A stretch of DNA of 64,000 nucleotides from Candidula unifasciata. Lineage: Eukaryota; Mollusca; Gastropoda; Stylommatophora; Geomitridae. The DNA lies in contig CAJHNH020008113.1 in the NCBI GenBank assembly GCA_905116865.2, forward strand, positions 270,814 to 334,813. Direction: 5' to 3'. Positions 57,475-64,000 of the stretch are shown here, piece by piece. The notes beneath the pieces were generated by a model. The model searched no databases. It was not told the DNA's origin and saw only the letters and a program-made list of their open reading frames with translations. Each line of letters opens with the position of its first letter. Positions within the stretch are counted from its first letter, which is position 1. A program made the position numbers and the translations under genes.

Positions 57475-58194
57475 TAAAAGCCACCAAGAAAGCAGTCAAA
57501 CTCCATCTAAATCAGACATAAGTAAAAACCCACCTACATATAAGTAAAACACAACCAGGTATCCGAAAACCCCTCCACATTTTCCGTCTCGTCAGCCAGC
57601 AAGAGAATGGACCCTCGGCTGTGCACTTATATATCCACATTACATCACTTGTCAAACCCGCAAATGCGAGAGGAAAACAGCACTGGGCTAACAGACGATT
57701 TCCTGTTCCTAATGTGACAGTCGGACCGGCGACATTCACCTTGGCAACCGGCCTCTCTCAAACTGAAACTGCAGTGACCTTGCGTGACTAGAACGCCGCT
57801 AAAATCCGCCGTCAAGTTTGTGGGGGAAGAGGGGTGAGATCGGTGTTTGTGAAATGTGGCGATAGAGTGTTAGAGATGTTAAGCCTGTAATGAACTGAAG
57901 TTAAAGGACCCTTTTTTCCACGTCTTCGGACGTGCTGTGCATATATGGTCGCCTTTACTTCCCATGACTTTACCACGTATTTTAGGCTAGGTCAATCTGG
58001 TAGCCAAGGTATTTTTTTTTTTTAGTCCAGCACTGATAGGATTTGAACCCACTACTTTCGGATCCACAGGCGACCACTGTAGCTGTAGCTAGAATTCAAT
58101 GCATGCATTAAATTACTTTGCTATGTCTGTAGGTGTGTGTGCGATCGAGAGAACGAACGAACCATGGAACTTTATTTTCAAAGGGTTACAAATT

Positions 58195-58196
<2 letters not shown>

Positions 58197-58277
<81 letters not shown>

Positions 58278-58285
58278 CAGAGAGA
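58197..58285. repeat. (GA)n microsatellite
   Basis: Pure GA passing to GACAGA and a G run. Confidence 0.96.
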
Positions 58286-58439
58286 GATGGGGGGGGGGGC
58301 CTAGGAGAACCAAAACAAGAAACGCATTATTTTCAACTGTGTGTGTGTGCGTGTGCGTGCGCGCGATGGAGGGTGTGAAATCTAGCGGTGCGATGTTTGT
58401 GATTTGTTGTGCTAAGTACATGTTTCAAATTACCTCGTT

Positions 58440-58735
58440 ACGTCTGCAATGAGGTTCGACAAAATGATTACCAATCCACTGGCAGCTATGAACCTCTTCT
58501 AACTACAGCGAAAAGACGGAAAATGCAATGATGTGGACAAGTGATCAGATCCAACCACCTCTTAAACACAAAGGTGGAGGGGAGGAGGCCGACCAAGAAA
58601 GAACTGGACTGACTGGACAGGTTTAAGGCATGCGGTCACCAAGTCCATCACATCTGACCGCCAAAGGTGGAGGGAGTTGATCAGGCAGTCAACAACTGGT
58701 GACCCAACGACACTCAGTGTTATGGGATAATGACG
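58440..58735 (+). mobile_element. LINE 3' remnant
   Basis: Decayed polymerase tail: LTTAKRRKMQ*CGQVIRSNH, VEGRRPTKKELD*LDRFKAC. Followed by (GAT/GAC)n at 58727-58788, a typical LINE end. The I-like LINE inserted just beyond it. Confidence 0.5.
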
Positions 58736-58835
58736 ACGATGACGATGATGATGATGACTACGACGATGATGACGACGACGACGATGATGGTTACGTCTAT
58801 AGTTCTTCTTCTTCTTCTTGTGTTCGCTTTCTGAT

Positions 58836-59915
58836 TTACACCGACAGACAGGTTCTTGTGATAAACTTGACTGTTTTAATGAGTTCATTTTTAGTCCCAT
58901 ACAACTTTGTGTACAGTGGTGACTCACTGGGCCAGTATTCCTTTCTTAATGGGCTGAACAAGGGACAGTCTTGCAGGACATGTTCTGTAGTCTGCACACA
59001 TAGCCCACAAGGGCAAAAAGGTGAACTACTTAGACGAAGCCTGTGCATATGCTGGTTAAGTTTGTTATGTCCTGTCCTGAGACGTAGGACAATGACCTGC
59101 CCATGCCGGTCAAGTAAGTGGTAGTCATCTCTGGCCAGACTCTGTTCACTTCTGATAGCCTGGATGGCCCTTTTCTTCTCATAGTATGTTACTGCATTCT
59201 CTTCTTGGTCACATTCTGCCCCTTTTTTAGCAAGTTTATCTGCGGTTTCGTTTCCTGGTATACCACAGTGGGATGGCACCCACTGGAGTACAGTACACTT
59301 TTGGGCAGCCACCTTGCCAAGTTTAGATCTCAAGTGAGGGAGTTTGCCACTCTTGAGGGCTTGAAGCACTGAAAGCGCATCTGTGAATATAACCACTTGG
59401 TGGCAGTCAGAACTGGTGTTGTGTAACATTTCGGCAGCCTGCTCTAGTGCTACAATCTCTGCTGTGTAGTTGGAACAGAATTTACCAGTGGGTATCCACT
59501 TTGTGTGGCGGTGGTTGCCTGGGTATGTAATAAAGACTCCAGCACCCCCATTTTTAACCGCGCTGGTTGCTGATCCATCTGTGTAAATATGTATCCATGA
59601 CTGTTCGGGATAGTTTTCATGAATCATGCTAAGAGCAGCTGTTCGTTTTTGAAGATCATTGGACTCATCTCCAGTTGTGAATCCATTGACTGAAGTCATT
59701 ATCTGTATTGTATCACTGACTTGCTCCCAAGGTACAGGGTATAGGGTAGGTTTCAGCGGTGTTGTTCTAATAGGTAGATCAGCTTGGTACTGTCTTCTAA
59801 GTCTTTTTCCCCGATGGACAAAGCTGCTACGTTTGAGACGCCCTAATGCCAGATCATCTAACCTTTTATTCATTGGGTGTGACTGCATACTATTAAACTT
59901 CTCCATCTGGATCAT
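58836..59915 (-). CDS. LINE RNase H and C-terminal Cys motif
   Basis: 359 codons. WIHIYTDGSATSAVKNGGAG (first Asp), EIVALEQAAEML (Glu), VVIFTDALSVLQALKSG (Asp), QWVPSHCGIPGNETADKLAK (His, Asp), then LRTGHNKLNQHMHRL and CPCGLCVQTTEHVLQDCPLF. All four RNase H carboxylates are visible. Normally fused to the RT; here offset by one frame. Confidence 0.9.
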   Translation of the reverse strand: MIQMEKFNSMQSHPMNKRLDDLALGRLKRSSFVHRGKRLRRQYQADLPIRTTPLKPTLYPVPWEQVSDTIQIMTSVNGFTTGDESNDLQKRTAALSMIHENYPEQSWIHIYTDGSATSAVKNGGAGVFITYPGNHRHTKWIPTGKFCSNYTAEIVALEQAAEMLHNTSSDCHQVVIFTDALSVLQALKSGKLPHLRSKLGKVAAQKCTVLQWVPSHCGIPGNETADKLAKKGAECDQEENAVTYYEKKRAIQAIRSEQSLARDDYHLLDRHGQVIVLRLRTGHNKLNQHMHRLRLSSSPFCPCGLCVQTTEHVLQDCPLFSPLRKEYWPSESPLYTKLYGTKNELIKTVKFITRTCLSV

Positions 59916-60922
59916 AGTTTTTTAGTGTCTCTTCTATAGGACAATGTCTGCATTGCAGTTATTTTCTGCATCTTCAGGATTGGTGCAGTTTTCATGGATC
60001 CTGTGATGAGTCTAAGAGCTTGATTTTGCACTCTGTCTAACGATTGTAGGTGGGAATTAGCAGCTGTTGACCATGCTGTTGCACCAAACTCCAAGTGGGG
60101 TCTTATCGCTCCATTATAAACTTTCTTTAGGGTTTTTCCATTTGCTCCCCATCCTGTACCTGCCAATTTTCTAAGTAGGCCTAGTCGTCTCCTGGCCTTC
60201 CCTTCTACATTTTCTATATGTTTGCTCCATGTGAGCCTTTTATCAAATGTTACTCCAAGATAAGTGGGGAAGCTTTCTTCCTTTAGCAAGGATGTTCCTA
60301 GGTGAATACTAGCAGCTTTGTCCCTGGTGGAAAGAGAGAAAAGCGTTGTGGATGTTTTGTCTGTGTTGATGGCAACATGCCATTTTTCTGCCCATGTCAT
60401 CAAGAGATCTGCTGCTCGCTGCATTCTTATATTTGCCACTGTGGTGTGTTCATCGGTACACCAGAGTGCCAGATCATCTGCATACAGGGCAGCTTTTACT
60501 CCTGTAGGGAGGTCTTTCACCAGATCATTTATATACACAAGAAAGAGAGTTGGAGAGATAACTCCTCCCTGTGGTACTCCTTGCCGAAGTAACACTTTTC
60601 TACTCTGCTGGCCATCAAGACTGACTCTAGTTCTTCTGCTGTGTAAGAAGGATTGGATCCATTTTAGCATGTTTCCTTGGATTCCATTTCTCTTCAGTTT
60701 TGCAATGAGACCATCTTTCCAGACTTTGTCAAAAGCTTGTTTGAAGTCAACCCATACCGCCAGGACCTTTTTCTTCTCTTGGAAGGCATCCTCTACAGCT
60801 TGTGACAGGTAGGTGACTTGATCTTCTATGCTGTGACATTCCCTAAACCCAGCCTGCTCTGGCACCAAGATCTGCTCAGATTCTAAGTGCCATTTCAGTC
60901 TTGAATTTACAATTCTTTCCAA
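59912..60922 (-). CDS. LINE reverse transcriptase, catalytic piece
   Basis: ERIVNSRLKWHLESEQILVP, EQAGFRECHSIEDQVTYLSQ, VWVDFKQAFDKVWKDGL (first Asp), RQGVPQGGVISPTLFLVYIN, AALYADDLALWCTDE (YADD), TYLGVTFDKRLTW, then the thumb. The open frame begins about 60 bases before the ATG. The TGA overlaps the ATG of the RNase H frame by the four bases ATGA. Confidence 0.9.
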   Translation of the reverse strand: MERIVNSRLKWHLESEQILVPEQAGFRECHSIEDQVTYLSQAVEDAFQEKKKVLAVWVDFKQAFDKVWKDGLIAKLKRNGIQGNMLKWIQSFLHSRRTRVSLDGQQSRKVLLRQGVPQGGVISPTLFLVYINDLVKDLPTGVKAALYADDLALWCTDEHTTVANIRMQRAADLLMTWAEKWHVAINTDKTSTTLFSLSTRDKAASIHLGTSLLKEESFPTYLGVTFDKRLTWSKHIENVEGKARRRLGLLRKLAGTGWGANGKTLKKVYNGAIRPHLEFGATAWSTAANSHLQSLDRVQNQALRLITGSMKTAPILKMQKITAMQTLSYRRDTKKL

Positions 60923-60977
60923 TGTCTTTCCTACACAGCTTGTGAGACTAATTGGGCGATAGCTCGAAGCCTGTGTC

Positions 60978-61598
60978 TTAATTTTTCCTTTTTTTTAAAA
61001 TGGGTATTGTGATGGCTTCTCTCCATACTTGAGGCACTAAACCTTTCTCCCAGCTGATGTTGAAAATTTCCAGCAGCTTTACTTTAGCAGATGAGGTCAG
61101 GTTGATTAGCATTTCGTTGCTGATTTCATCCGGACCTGCAGACTTTTTTAACTTAAGCCTAAAGATGGCATTTTGTAGTTCACCCATGGTAAATGGCTCC
61201 CTCATAGAGGCAGGAGTATCTGTCTGTCTCTTATTTGTTTGTTTGCTTGTTTGTATTTCTTTCCTTATTTCTCCCTGATGGTCCTCATTAAGGGTCAGGT
61301 TGCTTTCAACACTGAATGTTTTGGCAAACAAATCTGCAGCTTGTTTTCCTCTGAAGATTTTGTCACCATCACTTAGCGTGATTGTTTGTCTAGGCGAGAA
61401 ACTCTCTTCATTGAGTGATTTGGCTAATCTCCAGAGTTTCTTGCCATCTTTATCAAGGTTTAGAGCTGCTGTTTTATTTCTCCAGCTTTTCCGTTTTTCT
61501 TCAAGTTTAGTTCTCTGGAACACTGCTACAGCCCTTTTCCATTTGATGTGGTTGTCAGGTGAAGGTTGGGATTCTGCATCCTTTCTAGTCTGATTCAT
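60978..61598 (-). CDS. LINE reverse transcriptase, N-terminal piece
   Basis: Frame open from about 61660. Linker (KWKRAVAVFQRTKLEEKRKS) and early RT: MGELQNAIFRLKLKKSAGPD, EISNEMLINLTS, VWREAITIPILKK. It stops because of an eight-A run near 60992-60999, where one base fewer would lead on into the next piece. Confidence 0.85.
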   Translation of the reverse strand: MNQTRKDAESQPSPDNHIKWKRAVAVFQRTKLEEKRKSWRNKTAALNLDKDGKKLWRLAKSLNEESFSPRQTITLSDGDKIFRGKQAADLFAKTFSVESNLTLNEDHQGEIRKEIQTSKQTNKRQTDTPASMREPFTMGELQNAIFRLKLKKSAGPDEISNEMLINLTSSAKVKLLEIFNISWEKGLVPQVWREAITIPILKKRKN

Positions 61599-61638
61599 TG
61601 TTTCCTGGCATTCCTGGAGTGTGCTGGACCAGTACGGT

Positions 61639-62703
61639 CTATAGTTTGTGTCGACAGCCTCTGGGGATTGCTTCTTTTGCAGCTTGTAGAATACTTCTAT
61701 TGAAATCGTGCACTAAAGCATTGATATCCCTATTTTGTACCTTGAGAGCAGACAACAATGTGCTTGTCCTGTGTCTGTACAGGCCCCAGTTGGCTTTCTT
61801 GTAGTTCCATCTTGTGATGACTGGGCCTGTATTAACTGGTACATTCTGGACAGTGAGAAAAATCGGGCGATGGTCACTGCCCCCAAGCTGGTCTCCCACC
61901 TCTCTACTTATCATTCCAGATATATCTGGGGTAGAGAAGGCAAGATCTGGGGTCGACGTTGTCTGCCACCTTCTGGAGTAGAAGGTAGGCGTATCTGAGG
62001 GGGCATTTATCAGGATCAGAGAGTGGTCATCTTGCCATGTTTCCACCTCTTCACCCCTATTGTCGAGATGGTTATAGCCCCAGCTCTGTGAATGACTGTT
62101 GAAGTCTCCAACTGCAATAAAGTTGGTGTTTGGTACTGGCACAGAGCTGAGGTTTAGCGATTTGTCATTGGGACAGTAGTAATTAAGGAGTTCTAATTCC
62201 ACTTTGTCTGTCTTAAGCTGCAGGAGTTGGTACTCAGCTCCATCCATATAAGACATTTTCTCGCATGGATGGATACTGTTTTTCACAAGGGTGAGTACTC
62301 CTCCTTTTCGCCTGCCTTGTCTGTCAGATCTGAAGCACTGGTAGCCTCTCACTTTAAATATCTGATCTGCCTGCAAATGGGTCTCTTGGATGCAGCATAC
62401 ACTGACATGCTTTTCATAGAGGATGTTTTCCAGCTCCAACTTTTTGCTGTAGCCAGCCTGCTTACTGCTGACCCCCTCTGCATTCCAGTGCATAATGACA
62501 AAAGGCAATTTGGGATCTTTTCTGTCTAACTGGTTTTGGTCAGTAGCTATCCTCCGCCGTCTCCTGACTCCACAAGACGGTCTAGGAGGTCCTCCAGTAG
62601 CTGGGGGTGGATTCTGTCGAGGCTCAGAACCCGGCACTGCACCTGCCTGGTGGAGTTCCACAGGGCGAGCACCAACATTAAATTTGTCTGACGGTGTAAA
62701 CAT
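61639..62703 (-). CDS. LINE endonuclease (APE-type)
   Basis: 354 codons. A basic, Pro-rich N-terminus, then the exonuclease/endonuclease fold: IMHWNAEGVSSKQ (first metal-site Asn), CCIQETHLQADQ (Glu), RKGGVLTLVKNS, AVGDFNSHSQSWGYN (Asp-x-Asn) and LGGSDHRPIFLTV (Ser-Asp-His). It nicks target DNA to prime reverse transcription. The frame is lost just after IPRGCR; the downstream protein continues in another frame. Confidence 0.88.
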   Translation of the reverse strand: MFTPSDKFNVGARPVELHQAGAVPGSEPRQNPPPATGGPPRPSCGVRRRRRIATDQNQLDRKDPKLPFVIMHWNAEGVSSKQAGYSKKLELENILYEKHVSVCCIQETHLQADQIFKVRGYQCFRSDRQGRRKGGVLTLVKNSIHPCEKMSYMDGAEYQLLQLKTDKVELELLNYYCPNDKSLNLSSVPVPNTNFIAVGDFNSHSQSWGYNHLDNRGEEVETWQDDHSLILINAPSDTPTFYSRRWQTTSTPDLAFSTPDISGMISREVGDQLGGSDHRPIFLTVQNVPVNTGPVITRWNYKKANWGLYRHRTSTLLSALKVQNRDINALVHDFNRSILQAAKEAIPRGCRHKL

Positions 62704-62996
62704 ATATATAGCGTGGGGTTGCGTAGTACTGTGGTTTTTGATCCGCCTTCTGGCCCAGTATTTCCGACTTCAGGATCTCTTGGGAGGGAGAGTAGGCTCA
62801 TCCCTTCACCTTTACCTCGTTTGTTGTCCCATCCAGTTTCCCGCTGGGGGTTAAAGACCCCAACCTTCAACTGGATTGCTGGGAAGAACAGGGTCCACCA
62901 CGTGAAGGTGAGGTAGGCTTGAGCAAGAGAGGCTAATAGACATTAAGAGTCTTGTATTGCGCATCATTGCTCCATTTGGACCCCACGTCTATAGTT

Positions 62997-63911
62997 AGAG
63001 GTTGGTCTGTGTGTGTCTGCGTGCGTGCAGTAAAATAACGGAGGGGAAAGACGGTGAGAACAGAAAACACGTGAATGTGGTGGGGTAAGCTGTACGCGTA
63101 AGAAAAGAACATTTGACGTTCTGGTGCGAGTAGATCAACAGACTTATCACAACGGAAAGGTGGGCGTGGAAATGGGGTGGGGTGGGGTGAGGCGCATCTC
63201 AGGGGCAAAGAAAGGAGGGTCCTATTCACGTTTGCCGGCCCATCTACGCTCAGGCTGTGGATGGGGAGCAGTGGGTCAGGACCAGTTCTAGATATTCTAG
63301 GGTCATTATAAGCTGTGTCGTCGTGTAGGACAGAACACGCGACAGCGGCGCTAATGTAATAGGAGGCAAGGAACAAGTAACGAACTCGGGCTCAGCTCTG
63401 ACCAGCTACGCACACTTGTGGGTGACGAAATCGGGCCACAACACTTTGATTGGACATTCATTCATGCGTCTTAACTTTTGAGACGCGTAAGTTCAAGTGG
63501 CAGGGGTTTCAGCTTGGTGCGACGTTGTATTGTCTTGACGGTCTTGCAGAATGTGAGCGGTTATAACGACCCCATAACATGCACAACTGGTCCTAACAGC
63601 CACTACCCCCCCCCCCCCCCCCCCCCCCACTCACACTCTAAACCTAGGTCACACGAGAGAGTACATTCATAGTACCATCAATGAAAGGTCACCTAGTGTG
63701 TAGCTGAGCGGATCTGGGTCCGAGTTCGTTACTTATTCCGGGGGCAAAACAAAGTGACACCCTCTGACGTAGAACAGTCTGAGAAAGTATAAATAAAAGG
63801 TAAACCGATGTGTAGAAGGGCCGAGAAACGAGACTAGGACCGAAAGAAGGATCATTTTTACTGTACACGGTTATTCCTAGTGCTTCACTCTTCACCAGAG
63901 ATCAATTACAC

Positions 63912-63959
<48 letters not shown>

Positions 63960-64000
63960 GAGAGAGGAGGGGGTGGGTAGGTAGGCAGAAGAGGGAATGA
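62997..64000. other. Right edge, no gene recognised
   Basis: Beyond the LINE. Short GA/GT-rich pieces, a poly-C run at 63607-63628, and no frame with recognisable domains. Confidence 0.4.
63917..63970. repeat. (GA)n microsatellite at window end
   Basis: GA dinucleotides, continuing with GTGAGAGA. Confidence 0.95.

Larger units (their letters stand above)
58805..62984 (-). mobile_element. Near full-length I-like LINE, 4.18 kb
   Basis: Flanked by the exact duplication acgtctatagtt at 58793-58804 and 62985-62996, with a (GAA)n tail at 58805-58820. Order on the minus strand: 5' leader, endonuclease (62703-61639), reverse transcriptase (61660-59912), RNase H (59915-58836). Three frame breaks separate the parts: near 61650, at an A8 run near 60992, and at 59912. 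The coding similarity across breaks is continuous, so they look recent. RNase H at the C-terminus points to an I/Ingi/Nimb-type LINE. Confidence 0.9.

Noticed and set aside
61057..62529. Several plus-strand frames of 70-100 codons
   Set aside because: Antisense shadows of the LINE endonuclease and RT.

Overview
This is eukaryotic, metazoan nuclear DNA. Genes are split by GT-AG introns, most of the sequence is introns and interspersed repeats, and there are long (TA)n, (GA)n, (CTT)n, poly-C and poly-G tracts. The proteins are animal-type: a TRIM-style RING, an Src-type SH2 and tyrosine-kinase fold, and an MFS carrier. The mix of tRNA-like SINEs, RTE-like and I-like LINEs and mariner fits a lophotrochozoan, most likely a gastropod mollusc. 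That placement rests on general familiarity, not on a search.

Left third (1-23 kb, + strand). This holds the 3' portion, 12 exons from 89 to 23042, of a major facilitator superfamily transporter resembling the monocarboxylate / oxalate:formate antiporter group. Every exon joins in phase to give a 440-residue C-terminal part with a TGA stop at 23040-23042. The cytoplasmic loop between the two six-helix halves contains three tandem copies of one 87-bp symmetric exon (6369, 7420, 8528). The introns are loaded with LINEs, SINEs and minisatellites.

Middle (23-39 kb). No gene is recognisable. It contains RTE-like and RNase-H LINE remnants, many SINE copies, and a stack of minisatellites (29-, 23-, 41- and about 80-bp units) at 29.8-33.4 kb.

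Right part (39.1-55.3 kb, - strand). A nine-exon gene with correct splice sites and unbroken phase encodes 510 residues in the order C3HC4 RING (TRIM-like), short linker, SH2, tyrosine-kinase-like domain. The kinase part departs from catalytic consensus at HRD (HRN), DFG (GFG), the third glycine of the P-loop (Ala) and the activation-loop Tyr (Phe), and it ends at the domain edge with no regulatory tail. There is no SH3; the RING exon splices straight onto the SH2 exon. A RING-SH2-pseudokinase would couple phosphotyrosine recognition to ubiquitin ligation, and it is the most interesting object here. The two genes are convergent, about 16 kb apart.

Far right (56-63 kb). A dead mariner with both inverted ends and flanking TA carries a SINE inside it. 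A nearly full-length 4.2-kb LINE (endonuclease, RT, RNase H; - strand) follows, bounded by a 12-bp target-site duplication and ending in (GAA)n. A shorter relative with its own duplication lies in the pseudokinase gene. An abundant ~290-bp SINE ends in the same (GAA)n tail. Several insertions are nested and dated relative to each other by exact target-site duplications.
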